From positions 1,116,001 through 1,180,000 of the forward strand of contig OY776497.1 in assembly GCA_963675625.1 (NCBI GenBank): a DNA stretch of 64,000 bases. The letters run 5' to 3'. A program made the position numbers and the translations under genes. Positions 47,341 through 57,795 of the stretch are shown piece by piece. Numbering within the stretch: the first letter of the stretch is position 1; each line of letters begins with the position of its first letter. The notes under the pieces are model-generated. The model searched no databases. It was not told where the DNA came from and was given only the letters and a program-made list of their open reading frames with translations. Source of the DNA: F22 sp963675625. GTDB lineage: Bacteria; Bacteroidota; Bacteroidia; Bacteroidales; Bacteroidaceae.

Positions 47341-48948
47341 TTATTGGTAATTTGGATTTTGTTTAATTGAGCCGTTACTCATTGTGACTTCTGTATTTGG
47401 AATAGGAAACACTAAGTCTCTATCTTCTCTAAACATACTGCCTTCATTGCTGGCCTCTTTCTGGTTTGTAAGCTCATATTCATCTATCGATTCCTGTGTG
47501 TTGTAGATGACAAAGCTTCCATTTTCTCCCATAACATTGGCGATAGCTTTATGGCCGTTATCATCATTCCAACGACGTAAATCGTACAAGCGGTTTCCTT
47601 CTAGAGCTAGTTCCAAACGACGTTCCAAACGAATAGCATCGCGCAAAGCATTTCCAGTCAAATCAACTCGTCCCAATTTGGCACGTTGACGTACTTTATT
47701 TAAAGAGACAATAGCTTCGGCATCTTTATGTAAAGCGTTTTTCACTTCTGCATGCATCAACAAGATATCAGCATATCGCAACAATCTATAATTCAAAGGA
47801 TTATGATTAGAATCGTATGGCACTGGTCGCTTATCAACTGGTTCATATAATTTTCTAGAAACTCGAGCACTTTTATGCTTACTTGGTGAAATAAGGTATG
47901 GATTTTCCTCATCCCAAGTTGGGTCTCCAGGAACATCTGTTGCACCATTTTTAATGATAGTCCATTTTAATCGCTCAGTATCGCCAGCATCTACAAATGC
48001 TTTTTCTAGATTACTTGTAGGCAATCCCCAAGACCATCCTGAATCATCGCGCGATCCACATACAACAGATAGTCGACCTCCCATATTATAATTAGGATCA
48101 TCGCTATACTGTACTTCGAATAAAGATTCTATACTATTGTCATAATCCATATCCCACACTTCTCCAAAGTCGGGCAACAAATCATAATCAACTCCTTCAC
48201 GTAGAATCATATCGTCTAGGACAGCTTCAGCTTTTTCATATTTCTCTTGGTACAAATAAACTTTTGCAAGATACCCTTGCGCAGCACCTTTAGTAATTCG
48301 ACCGATTTCGTCACTTGGCAATTCACTACGACGTGGCAAGACACTGATTGCATCATTTAAGTCTTTTGCAATAAACGAATAACATGAGTCTACTGTTTGA
48401 CGTGCTATCCCCTCAACCTCATGAGGCATTTTCATTGCTTCCACAATAGGTACACTACCAAAATTTTTCACTAACTCAAAATAATGGAAGGCACGAATAA
48501 ACTTAGCCTCACCAATAAGACGAGCTTTTAAGTTGTCATCTGACATATTAGTATTTGGAATACGTTCTATACAGACATTACAGCGAAGAATACCTTTGTA
48601 TCTATACTGCCAATAATTGGAAGTTCCCCCCGTTTGCCCATTACCTGTATAAAAGACCAAATCGTAATATGAACTATTATCTTGTGTAGTATTCCCCATC
48701 CACATATCATCCGTACACATATCAGATGTCAACTGGAAACTACCGATTTGCCACCAATCATCCCAAAAGATAGTCTGATAGCATCCAGTAATCTGTTTTT
48801 GACACTCCTCGGCATTTTGAAAGTATGTCTCTAGGTTCTCTTTACCTTGAACTGGTTTATCTAAAAAGTCACTACAACTGCTCAAAGACAGAATCATTAA
48901 AGCAGGAACTACAATTGATTGTAATATATTTTTCATACGAGTATTCAT
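47341..48948 (-). CDS. susD: SusD/RagB-family nutrient-uptake lipoprotein
   Basis: 535 aa surface lipoprotein that forms the lid of the SusC transporter. Lipobox LSSC with Cys25. Typical SusD features: FLDKPVQGKENLETYFQNAEECQKQITGCYQ, AKFIRAFHYFELVKNFG, a TPR-like helical core, and C-terminal LERRLELALEGNRLYDLRRW and YRLLRYADILLMHAEV. The susC stop at 48949 abuts its start at 48948. Substrate follows the PUL. Confidence 0.95.
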   Translation of the reverse strand: MNTRMKNILQSIVVPALMILSLSSCSDFLDKPVQGKENLETYFQNAEECQKQITGCYQTIFWDDWWQIGSFQLTSDMCTDDMWMGNTTQDNSSYYDLVFYTGNGQTGGTSNYWQYRYKGILRCNVCIERIPNTNMSDDNLKARLIGEAKFIRAFHYFELVKNFGSVPIVEAMKMPHEVEGIARQTVDSCYSFIAKDLNDAISVLPRRSELPSDEIGRITKGAAQGYLAKVYLYQEKYEKAEAVLDDMILREGVDYDLLPDFGEVWDMDYDNSIESLFEVQYSDDPNYNMGGRLSVVCGSRDDSGWSWGLPTSNLEKAFVDAGDTERLKWTIIKNGATDVPGDPTWDEENPYLISPSKHKSARVSRKLYEPVDKRPVPYDSNHNPLNYRLLRYADILLMHAEVKNALHKDAEAIVSLNKVRQRAKLGRVDLTGNALRDAIRLERRLELALEGNRLYDLRRWNDDNGHKAIANVMGENGSFVIYNTQESIDEYELTNQKEASNEGSMFREDRDLVFPIPNTEVTMSNGSIKQNPNYQ

Positions 48949-51900
48949 TTAAAACTTAACGTTAACACCAAATAAGTAAGTACGAGGATTAGGATATCCA
49001 TAATAGTCTACTCCAGAAGATGTAGCTCCTCCAAGTGAAGCAGTTTCTGGATCGGCTCCAGAATACTTAGTCAATGTAAATAGATTCTGAGCAGATAAAG
49101 ATATACGAATGCTCACATCGTCCAAGACAGACTTAGGTATTGTATATCCCACCTGAAGTAGTTTGCATTTTAAGTATGAGCCATCTTCAACAAACAAAGA
49201 AGACACACGCTTATAATTTAGATTGGCTTCATTCACAGATAATCTTGGCCATTTAGTACTAGTACCTTCTCCATGCCAAGTTTTATTTAATGCACCAGCA
49301 TACACATTACGTCCTTCTACACCAGAGTAATATTGAACGGTGTTGTATATGTCATTGCCAAATGAGCCATAAAAATTAGCCTCAAAATCCCAATTTTTAT
49401 ATGAACACTTTGCATTTATCCCTAAAGTAAAATCAGGGAATGCTTTACCGATATATGTTTTATCATTTTCATCCAATACACCATCGTTATTTAGGTCTTT
49501 AAACCTCACATCTCCAGGTTGTGCATTAGGTTGTAGTAAAGTACCGTGTTCATTAGTATGCGCATTGACTTCTGTCTGATTCTGGAAAAGACCATCTGCA
49601 ATATATCCATAAAAACGGCTTAGTTCTCCACCTTCTTCATTACGAATAATATAATCGCCATTATACTCCTGAGCATAAATAGGACTATCCCCTAGAAGTG
49701 TCACAGCTTTATTCTTCACTGAAGACAAGTTAAAGCCAATGTTATAATTAAAATCATTTATTTTATCTTGCCAGTAAGCTGACATTTCCCATCCAGTGGC
49801 ACGTAAACTTCCGATATTTTCCCATATTTTCCCATTCCATGCTGGATATCCTAAGATGGACATATTCTCTTTTTCAAGCAACATATCTTTAGATTCTTTT
49901 CTAAACACATCAGCAGTGATGGATAAACGATTGTCCAATAATGCCATATCAACCCCTAGGTTAATATCTTCAACGGTTTCCCATTGCAAGCTTGCGTTTC
50001 CAACAGAGCTTACAGATGTACCGACTACACGATCTTGTGCTTGACCAAAAACATAGCTACTTGTTCCAATAAGGCTCATAAAACTAGAGCTACTGATGTT
50101 CTGATTACCAACACGTCCCCAACCAGCACGTATTTTTAGGTTATCAAAAACATGTTGATCTTTCATCCATTCCTCACTAGTCACACGCCATGAACCAGAA
50201 ACAGCTGGGAAAGTTGCATACTGATTATCGCTTGCGAACTTAGAACTACCATCCACACGAACAGATGCTGTCAAATAGTATCTTTGCTTATAGTTATACA
50301 TCGCACGGAATAAATAAGACATCAAAGAGGTAGAAGTCTCAGACCCACTTGCCTTTTCATTCATAGTACCCGCACTAACTTGTTGTAACTCTTTGATATA
50401 GCTTGGCACATCTTCTCGCGAACCATTCAACCAGTAATTGTTAAACTCTTCCATCGTAAATCCAGCCATAACATTGATATTATGATTTTCGGCCAGAGTA
50501 GTCATATATGTGGCAATATTATTCCAATTCCAATCTATCCAGTGATTTGTTTGACGTTCAATTTTACTCAAAGCATTTTGCTCCAAGTTGTCAATGAAAA
50601 ATTCTGGAGTAAACACGTCACCCATTTGAAAACTAGCATTCAAACCAAACTGACTTCGAATAGACAATCCTTTAATTGGTTTTATATCAATATATGGATT
50701 CATTAAGACAGCATATTGCTTAGTATCATTATTCATGCGAGACATACTTGCTACTGGATTCCAAACTTGATTGTTATTGGAACGTGCAAAATTACTATAT
50801 GGGTTATCTCCCCACTCTGCTTCAGGAAGATACACATTTGTCGTTGGATCCATACGAATGATATCACCAAGCATACTAGGTGAATTTTCCCAATGCTCAT
50901 ATCGAGGATTGATATCCACACCGACTTTCACAATATCATTGAAAGTCAACTCTGAGTTGTAACGCATAGTTAGCTTTTCCCAAAAACCAACTTGGTATTG
51001 TGAATTCTGGCGATAATAGCTAAGGCTTCCACTGTAAATTTGTTTATCATTACCACCTTGAAAGCCAATAGAATAATTCTGCATCAATGCATAATCATTA
51101 ATACATTCATCCCACCAGTCAGTCCCTTTTGTTGTTTGATTTCCACTTACATTCCAAATAGGTTCATTCCCATCATTGATATAACGTTGTTTAAAGACTT
51201 GTTCGTACTCTGACGCATCGGCCAAGTTTGGTTTTTCCAATGTTTGAAATCCTATAGAAGATGAAAAAGTGAACGCTGTTTTCCCGCTCTTTCCTTTTTT
51301 CGTTGTGACAAGGATAACACCATTAGATCCACGTGTACCATATATTGCAGCTGCTGATGCATCTTTCAAAATTTCAATATTTTGAATATCATTTTGACTC
51401 AAAAAATTGATATTAGTTCCTACTGGCACTCCATCTACAACATATAATGGATCTGACCCATTAACAGTTGTAAGTCCACGAATCACAACCCTAGGAGTAG
51501 AACCAGGGCCCCCACTACTAGTCACTTGGACTCCATTGGCTTTTCCCTGTAATGCTCCCATAGGGTTGCCAGAAACCGTACTATTTAAATCGTCACCTTT
51601 TACTGTCGAAATAGAACTGGTCAAATCACTTTTCTTGACAACTCCATAACCGACTACAACAACTTCTTCAAGTGCTGTAACGTCTTCTTTCATATTGACA
51701 TCAATATGATGACGTCCATTGACTTGAATCTCTTGAGTGGCAAAACCGACCATAGAAAAGACCAATGTTGCTTTGCTTTCAATTTGCAATTGATAATTGC
51801 CATCTAAATCAGTAATCGTACCATTAGAAGTTCCTTTAACTTGTACAGTCACTCCAATCAGAGGCTCATCTTCACTAGCTAATTTCACAGTTCCTTGTAC

Positions 51901-51969
51901 AAGAATACCTTGTGCCTGAACCAGCATGGGGATTAGGCACAACAGTGCCAAAATATATTTTTTCATCAT
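48949..51969 (-). CDS. susC: SusC/RagA-family TonB-linked outer-membrane transporter
   Basis: 1006 aa. Signal peptide (about 1-19), carboxypeptidase-D-like domain (GTVKLASEDEPLIGVTVQVK), TonB-dependent plug with VVVGYGVVKKSDLTSSISTVK, PLYVVDGVPVG and SAAAIYGTRGSNGVILVTTKKG, then a beta barrel ending in the aromatic residue F (FGVNVKF). It imports oligosaccharides through the outer membrane together with SusD. The length is standard for the family. It is preceded by the SGBP gene (20-bp gap). Confidence 0.96.
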   Translation of the reverse strand: MMKKYILALLCLIPMLVQAQGILVQGTVKLASEDEPLIGVTVQVKGTSNGTITDLDGNYQLQIESKATLVFSMVGFATQEIQVNGRHHIDVNMKEDVTALEEVVVVGYGVVKKSDLTSSISTVKGDDLNSTVSGNPMGALQGKANGVQVTSSGGPGSTPRVVIRGLTTVNGSDPLYVVDGVPVGTNINFLSQNDIQNIEILKDASAAAIYGTRGSNGVILVTTKKGKSGKTAFTFSSSIGFQTLEKPNLADASEYEQVFKQRYINDGNEPIWNVSGNQTTKGTDWWDECINDYALMQNYSIGFQGGNDKQIYSGSLSYYRQNSQYQVGFWEKLTMRYNSELTFNDIVKVGVDINPRYEHWENSPSMLGDIIRMDPTTNVYLPEAEWGDNPYSNFARSNNNQVWNPVASMSRMNNDTKQYAVLMNPYIDIKPIKGLSIRSQFGLNASFQMGDVFTPEFFIDNLEQNALSKIERQTNHWIDWNWNNIATYMTTLAENHNINVMAGFTMEEFNNYWLNGSREDVPSYIKELQQVSAGTMNEKASGSETSTSLMSYLFRAMYNYKQRYYLTASVRVDGSSKFASDNQYATFPAVSGSWRVTSEEWMKDQHVFDNLKIRAGWGRVGNQNISSSSFMSLIGTSSYVFGQAQDRVVGTSVSSVGNASLQWETVEDINLGVDMALLDNRLSITADVFRKESKDMLLEKENMSILGYPAWNGKIWENIGSLRATGWEMSAYWQDKINDFNYNIGFNLSSVKNKAVTLLGDSPIYAQEYNGDYIIRNEEGGELSRFYGYIADGLFQNQTEVNAHTNEHGTLLQPNAQPGDVRFKDLNNDGVLDENDKTYIGKAFPDFTLGINAKCSYKNWDFEANFYGSFGNDIYNTVQYYSGVEGRNVYAGALNKTWHGEGTSTKWPRLSVNEANLNYKRVSSLFVEDGSYLKCKLLQVGYTIPKSVLDDVSIRISLSAQNLFTLTKYSGADPETASLGGATSSGVDYYGYPNPRTYLFGVNVKF

Positions 51970-51989
51970 GTTTTTCTTCTTGTATATGA

Positions 51990-53435
51990 TTATTCAGTTA
52001 TAGGATAAAATCTTGAGCGCAATAAATAGGAATCAAACTCAAAACGATATTTTCCAGTTGTTGGTACAGTCCATTTGCCTGGATTTTCTCCCCCATTACT
52101 CACATTAGATTCTGGATCAGACGAAGAATCATTCCAACGCCAATATGGTTCTGGCCACCATCCCCAAGTATGTTTAGTAGAAATGATAAAGCTTACTTGA
52201 GCACCAGCTTCAAGAGTAAATTCTGCGTAAAATAGGAATGGATTATGTGCATCTTGTGTCAACATCTGAGGTTGAGCAGGGCTCCAATTTCCAGCATCAG
52301 GAAGTCCATCACCAACCAAACCAATCTCTAGTGGAATGGTACCGCTAGAATGATCACCACTATTCAACCACATTGGTTCGCCAATAGGTACTGGTGTAGC
52401 TTCTGGTGTGAATTTTTCAACAGAATAGGCACCAGTTAGTGTATTAAATTCTATTGCATAGTATGAGTAAGCATCAGGTAAGATAATGCTCAAAGATTCT
52501 TCTGGATTATCAGCTAAAACAGTGTCATCTGTTTTACTTGGACCGAAACAAATTGGACCGAAATCTGTTTTTTGAGCAACAAAGCGAAGTGCTGTATTTG
52601 GTTTTTGAGTATAATACTCGGCTCTATATGTATAAGCATTGGTGCGACTAATAAGTTGAGGGATACCAAAAATATCACTATTCATTTTAGCAGCATCGCT
52701 AACATCACATAAATAGATTTTTTCAAAATCGGGCATTTCAGATACATTAATCGTCGATTTTTTTGTCGTGATCAACCCAGAAGCATCAATAGCTTCGATA
52801 GTCATGACATATGCCCCCTGCACTGATGGCAAAATGACCTTTTCATCAAATGAATATTCCATTCCTGTAATAGTATATTCTCGATCAAAATCAAGCTCAG
52901 GAATCTTTAATGTCACTTTTGCCAAAGCTTTGTTATCTGTAACTTTAAATCGTAAATTAAGTGCTGTCTCTTTCTTAATGAGAACGGTTATTTCAGTACT
53001 AGGAACAGTAACAAATCTCGGAGCTTGGAAATCACCATCTAATGTCACTTGTACTTCTGATTCAGTCGTAAGTCCGAGCACATTGGTTGTCAAGACATTA
53101 ACTGTGAAAGGATCTCCTTCAATATCTTTAGGTAGAGTATAACTATATGATAAGTTATAATTGAGTAAGACTGTATCAGAATAAATCTTTTGAAAATCAA
53201 TAGTTTTGTCTAGATACAACTCTGGACAGATCAGTTGAACACTTTTCAATCCAATATTATCGGATAATGCACCATTAATAACAAATGATCTACCCGCTTC
53301 AGATTTTATATGATCTGTTTCTAAAATTTGTCCAGGCACCTCTCCAGATCCTGTAATTGAGTGGTTGTCGCTATCACAAGCTATTAGCATTGGAATGCAA
53401 CACACAACAAAGAGCATGTGTTTAATACAATTCAT
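51990..53435 (-). CDS. Surface glycan-binding lipoprotein (SusE/SusF-like), first gene of the PUL
   Basis: 481 aa. Lipobox LIAC gives a lipidated Cys near residue 20. Two Ig-like domains (about 35-130 and 135-230) are followed by a SusE/F-type C-terminal region with an aromatic cluster WGWWPEPYWRW (about 425-435), a likely glycan-binding platform. The role is to capture polysaccharide at the cell surface and hand it to GH30 and SusCD. It is unusual to be the first gene, upstream of susC; SGBP genes normally follow susD. Family assignment is by architecture, not by full homology. Confidence 0.75.
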   Translation of the reverse strand: MNCIKHMLFVVCCIPMLIACDSDNHSITGSGEVPGQILETDHIKSEAGRSFVINGALSDNIGLKSVQLICPELYLDKTIDFQKIYSDTVLLNYNLSYSYTLPKDIEGDPFTVNVLTTNVLGLTTESEVQVTLDGDFQAPRFVTVPSTEITVLIKKETALNLRFKVTDNKALAKVTLKIPELDFDREYTITGMEYSFDEKVILPSVQGAYVMTIEAIDASGLITTKKSTINVSEMPDFEKIYLCDVSDAAKMNSDIFGIPQLISRTNAYTYRAEYYTQKPNTALRFVAQKTDFGPICFGPSKTDDTVLADNPEESLSIILPDAYSYYAIEFNTLTGAYSVEKFTPEATPVPIGEPMWLNSGDHSSGTIPLEIGLVGDGLPDAGNWSPAQPQMLTQDAHNPFLFYAEFTLEAGAQVSFIISTKHTWGWWPEPYWRWNDSSSDPESNVSNGGENPGKWTVPTTGKYRFEFDSYLLRSRFYPITE

Positions 53436-53478
53436 ACGTAAAAGATTAAAATGGTTATACTAAGGTTTTTATTGGTTG

Positions 53479-53486
53479 CAAAAATA
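53479..53486 (-). promoter_or_regulatory. -7 box of the PUL operon
   Basis: Minus-strand TATTTTTG, exact to TAnnTTTG, 44 bp before the SGBP start. No TTTG is found around 53507 where -33 is expected, consistent with a promoter that needs the HTCS activator. Confidence 0.5.
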
Positions 53487-53559
53487 GCTCATTTGCGGAG
53501 TGAAGACTATGTATTTTCGGTCAAAAACACATTAATTTTCGTGCACTGCATGATTTTCT

Positions 53560-53591
53560 TTTGATTTTCTCATAGTTATTGCGTACATTTG
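53560..53591 (+). promoter_or_regulatory. Promoter of the hybrid two-component system gene
   Basis: TTTG (53560-53563), 20 bp, TACATTTG (53584-53591): a full match to the Bacteroidetes consensus, 34 bp before the ATG. It supports constitutive expression of the sensor. Confidence 0.75.
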
Positions 53592-53625
53592 AACTAATAA
53601 ATTACCTAATAGCCCAATCAACCAA

Positions 53626-56600
53626 ATGAAAAACAATCACGTGTATTATATAATACTTGTAGCCATCATGTGTTATATATTTCCTGATCATACAAATGCC
53701 CAAAACACCCTTAACCTAGATATAGCTTCTGGGTTATCCAATACTTATGTGCAAGATATTACCCAAGATATTGATGGATGCTTTTGGTTCGCTACAGAAG
53801 AAGGTGTAAATCGTTTCGATGGTACTGCATGCATAAGCCCTAGGACCAAAGATTACTTACCATTGACAAAAGATGACGTGAATTGTATTCTAGCATCAAA
53901 AGACAGCACACTAATATATATTGGTACGCGTTCCAACGGTTTATATCAATATAACTACAGTAATCACACATTAGTAAAGTTCCCAATAATCACCTTAGAA
54001 TCAATTAATAGCAAGTGTAAATATGGGATTTCATCTGGATCAATAACTACGCTAGACTGGGGGGAGGACAATCAATTATGGATTGGTCATTATAGTTCCG
54101 GAGTAGACTGTTATAACGTCAAAAGAGACAATTTTATCCACTACAACAAGACTGTACTTCCAGCATTAAAATGGGAATCTGTTTGGTCTTTAAAACAGGT
54201 AGGAACCAAACTCTTTATTGGGCACAGCAATGAAGGCTTATCATCAATTGATTTAAAGACGAATAAGGTTGATCACTTTTTTGCCCAGACAAATACAATA
54301 GACCAGTTAGCAGGTAATAATGTGTATTGTATATGCAGTGATCTACATGGGTTACTCTGGTGTGGAACTGATCAAGGACTAAGCTTATTCAACCCTAAAA
54401 ACAACACATTCAAATCATTTAATTTCAGACACAAAAATTCCAATTTAGACAATAATAAAATACTCAATCTAAAAATTACAGAAAATGGGGTCTTATATAT
54501 AGGTGTTGAATTTAAAGGGATATATACCGCAGACTTAAACAATTTAGTCATGAGCTCCAAAGCATATTTAGAAGCTCAACAACTAACAAGAGTAAATAGT
54601 GGCACAACATTAACCAACTTCTCTGTAAGAAATATCTTACTAGACCAATATAATAATGTGTGGATTGGAACATATGGTGGTGGCGTATTGATTGCTCCAC
54701 ATCGTACAACCCCATTAAAACACATTGATTATCGAGAAAACAATACAAACAAATACTCTTTATCTAATCCAACAGCATGGGGTATTGCAATTAACAACCG
54801 AGGAGAAAAAATTGTAGGAACTGACGGAAATGGCATTGATATTATTCAAACAGACACCATCAAGAAACGCATACCAACATTCGACAATATCAAAAAGCCT
54901 GCAGTACTTTGCATTCATACAAACAATAAAAATCAGACATGGATCGGTTGTTATACCAATGGCCTGTACCTATCCAATAATGCATTAAATAAATACAGAA
55001 AAATAGCACTAAAAAACAATGAAAAACTGGATGTTCGCTGTTTTCAACAACACAAAGACACTCTTTTTGTGGGGACTGATTCTGGATTATTTTCTCTTGA
55101 CATCAATACATGTAAAGAATTAAACTACTGGAATCAAAACAACAGCAGTTTATTTTCAAATTTTGTCCGCTGCATTTGCATTAATAATAAAAATGAAAGA
55201 ATAATCGGGAGTTACGGCAATGGAATGGGCATATACAACCAAAACATGCATCTCATCAAACGCTTTTCAATAGACAACGGCCTCCCTTCAAACCGTGTTA
55301 ATTCAATAATCCAAGATAGTTTTGGAAACTATTGGATAGGAACAATGAATGGCATTGTTAAGTTTAACCCTTCATGGGAGATTCAAGACACTCTAACTAT
55401 TGCAGATGGCCTTTCAAATAAACGTATAAAAGCCATCATTGAAAAGCCAATTGGACAACTATGGATTAGCACAGAAAATGGGATTAATAATTTACACATT
55501 ACAGAAAACAAGGTGCACTCATTTGTATCACGCACAATTCCTTTATATGGTTTTAAAGCTGGTTCAGTTGCATCAGATAGCTCACATATTTATTTTGGAT
55601 CAATCAGTGGATTATGGGAATTTAATCCTGTAACACTACTTCATGAACACAATATAACCCACCCACGAGTTACTTCTATACAAATTATTAAGAGTGGGCA
55701 TCAAAATGAGCCAAGTGTCACAAATTATTCTCGCCCATATCCGAACAAACTTGATTACACACAAAATAATTTAGAATTTACCTTTAATGAAGCAGATATT
55801 GCTCTTGCCAATTTAGTCAAGTATAGTTATAGATTAAAAGGGACAGGCGATGATTGGAGCCTACCATCACCTAAAAACACTGTCGCTTACAGGAACTTGC
55901 CTCCTGGAAAATATACTTTCGAATTAAAGTCATGGACAATGTCTGCAAAACAAAACGCTTCAGACACATATTTTTCCTTTAACATCTCCCCTCCTTTTTG
56001 GAACACTTGGTGGTTTTATCTACTAATGGCAACTATTTTAATTATAATCATCACCGCTATCCTATACTACTTTAGTGAACAAATCGTATTGAAACATAAT
56101 TATGAGATGGAAAAACAACAGAGAGAAGCCGATTTACGTCTCAATGAGGAAAGAATGCAATTTTACACTACAGTCACGCACGAATTACGTACACCATTAA
56201 CACTAATCCTAGGGCCTATTCATGATTTGAAACAAAGTATTCATCTTAATGAACAAGAGAAAAAGAGACTAAACATAATGGCAATTAATGCCGACCGCCT
56301 ACTATCTCTTACAAATCAAATCCTTGAATTGAGACAACTAGAATTAAACAAAAGAGAACTCAATGTACAAAAAGGACACATCAATCAACATGTACAACAG
56401 ATATTCAATAGTTTTTTTGAACTTAATCACAAAAATAACGTCAAATTAATTTCAGATATACCTCAAAAGACAAATCCGATTTTTTTTGATAAAGAAGCAG
56501 TTACAATCATACTATACAATTTACTCAACAACGCAATAAAATACACATTAAACGGAACTATTAGATTACTTGTAACGCAAGATTCTTCAAACAATGATAT

Positions 56601-57747
56601 AACCATACAAGTTATAGACACGGGCATTGGTATTCCAAGTCATAAAATTAACAACATATACAAACGTTGGTATAGGGCTCATTCAGAAGAGCACATTCAA
56701 GGTGCAGGTATAGGACTAAGCATCGTCAAATCATTAATAGATTTGCACAAAGCACACATTTCAATCAACAGCATTGAAAACGAAGGGACAACATTTAGAA
56801 TAGTCTTTTCGGGAACAAACAAATACCCAAATGCTAATCACCTAAATGATGACACGGATCATCCAGAAATTGAGACCAGCTACGATACAAACTGTGAAAA
56901 AAAAATAGTAGAAGAGAACTCACAAACAAGTATCCCAAACAATGACCTACTTAAAAAATATCGAATACTCATTGTTGAAGATGAACAGAACATAGCTGAA
57001 TACATCTCTGATTCACTCGCGAGTGACTACGAAACCGTTATCACCAACAATGGGGAAGAAGCTGTAAATTATTTAACACAGCACCCTGTTGATCTAATCA
57101 TTAGCGATTTAATGATGCCCATTATGAACGGAATAGAGTTATGTAGGCAAATCAGAAGTAATGATAATACGAGTAGCACGTTATTCATTATGCTCACTGC
57201 ACAAGAAAAATTCTCTTTTAAAGAGCAAGCATATTTAGCTGGTGCAGATTCTTATCTAACCAAACCATTCAGCAGCACTTTGCTTAAAAGTCGAATAGAC
57301 AACCTGATAAAAAAGCATGAAGGAGAGCACAGTCAAGCCTTTTCAAAGGCCCAAAAACAAATAGTCAAAGAGAAACAAGAAACAATTCAGAAAGAACTCA
57401 ATAGACAAGATCAAGAATTTATCGAAAACGCAAGATGTTTAGTACTTGAAAATATAGAAAGTGGAAAGGTAAATGTAAACTTCTTGGCTGATAACTTAAA
57501 TATGAGTACCTCAACCATTTATAGGAAATTCAAAAAGATATTGGGTCTTTCAACAAAAGAGTTTATTAGCCAGCTCACAATGGAAAAAGCAGAAATCCTA
57601 CTCTTATCTATGACATATAATATCAACGAAGTAAGCGACATGCTTGGATATAGTAGCACTGATTATTTTCGCTCATGCTTTAAAGAACACTTCGGTGTTT
57701 CTCCAACTTTATACATTAACCAATTAAAAAACAAAGAGGAAATATAA
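53626..57747 (+). CDS. Hybrid two-component system sensor/regulator (HTCS)
   Basis: 1373 aa one-protein signalling system. Signal peptide (about 1-26), a long periplasmic region of beta-propeller Reg_prop repeats (WFATEEGVNRFDG, LWIGHYSSGV, WCGTDQGLSLF, VWIGTYGGGV, YWIGTMNGI), a Y_Y_Y domain (YSYRLKGTGDDW), and a transmembrane helix near 795-815. The kinase has His852 in TVTHELRTPL, NLLNNAIKYT and DTGIGIP/GAGIGLSIV. The receiver domain has Asp1161 in ISDLMMP and KPF. The C-terminal AraC-type HTH contains MLGYSSTDYFRSCFKEHFGVSP. It would sense an oligosaccharide and activate the divergent SGBP-SusCD-GH30-GH2 operon. Confidence 0.95.
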   Translation: MKNNHVYYIILVAIMCYIFPDHTNAQNTLNLDIASGLSNTYVQDITQDIDGCFWFATEEGVNRFDGTACISPRTKDYLPLTKDDVNCILASKDSTLIYIGTRSNGLYQYNYSNHTLVKFPIITLESINSKCKYGISSGSITTLDWGEDNQLWIGHYSSGVDCYNVKRDNFIHYNKTVLPALKWESVWSLKQVGTKLFIGHSNEGLSSIDLKTNKVDHFFAQTNTIDQLAGNNVYCICSDLHGLLWCGTDQGLSLFNPKNNTFKSFNFRHKNSNLDNNKILNLKITENGVLYIGVEFKGIYTADLNNLVMSSKAYLEAQQLTRVNSGTTLTNFSVRNILLDQYNNVWIGTYGGGVLIAPHRTTPLKHIDYRENNTNKYSLSNPTAWGIAINNRGEKIVGTDGNGIDIIQTDTIKKRIPTFDNIKKPAVLCIHTNNKNQTWIGCYTNGLYLSNNALNKYRKIALKNNEKLDVRCFQQHKDTLFVGTDSGLFSLDINTCKELNYWNQNNSSLFSNFVRCICINNKNERIIGSYGNGMGIYNQNMHLIKRFSIDNGLPSNRVNSIIQDSFGNYWIGTMNGIVKFNPSWEIQDTLTIADGLSNKRIKAIIEKPIGQLWISTENGINNLHITENKVHSFVSRTIPLYGFKAGSVASDSSHIYFGSISGLWEFNPVTLLHEHNITHPRVTSIQIIKSGHQNEPSVTNYSRPYPNKLDYTQNNLEFTFNEADIALANLVKYSYRLKGTGDDWSLPSPKNTVAYRNLPPGKYTFELKSWTMSAKQNASDTYFSFNISPPFWNTWWFYLLMATILIIIITAILYYFSEQIVLKHNYEMEKQQREADLRLNEERMQFYTTVTHELRTPLTLILGPIHDLKQSIHLNEQEKKRLNIMAINADRLLSLTNQILELRQLELNKRELNVQKGHINQHVQQIFNSFFELNHKNNVKLISDIPQKTNPIFFDKEAVTIILYNLLNNAIKYTLNGTIRLLVTQDSSNNDITIQVIDTGIGIPSHKINNIYKRWYRAHSEEHIQGAGIGLSIVKSLIDLHKAHISINSIENEGTTFRIVFSGTNKYPNANHLNDDTDHPEIETSYDTNCEKKIVEENSQTSIPNNDLLKKYRILIVEDEQNIAEYISDSLASDYETVITNNGEEAVNYLTQHPVDLIISDLMMPIMNGIELCRQIRSNDNTSSTLFIMLTAQEKFSFKEQAYLAGADSYLTKPFSSTLLKSRIDNLIKKHEGEHSQAFSKAQKQIVKEKQETIQKELNRQDQEFIENARCLVLENIESGKVNVNFLADNLNMSTSTIYRKFKKILGLSTKEFISQLTMEKAEILLLSMTYNINEVSDMLGYSSTDYFRSCFKEHFGVSPTLYINQLKNKEEI

Positions 57748-57750
57748 AAA

Positions 57751-57790
57751 ATAGGCTGTATCAAACAAATGATACAGCCTATCCTATTTT
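57751..57790. terminator. Bidirectional terminator between HTCS gene and tRNA-Leu
   Basis: Perfect 13-bp arms (ATAGGCTGTATCA and complement) with a 6-nt loop. T-rich on both sides: CCTATTTT on the plus strand, TTTTTTATA on the minus strand. It ends both convergent transcripts. Confidence 0.87.
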
Positions 57791-57795
57791 ATATG

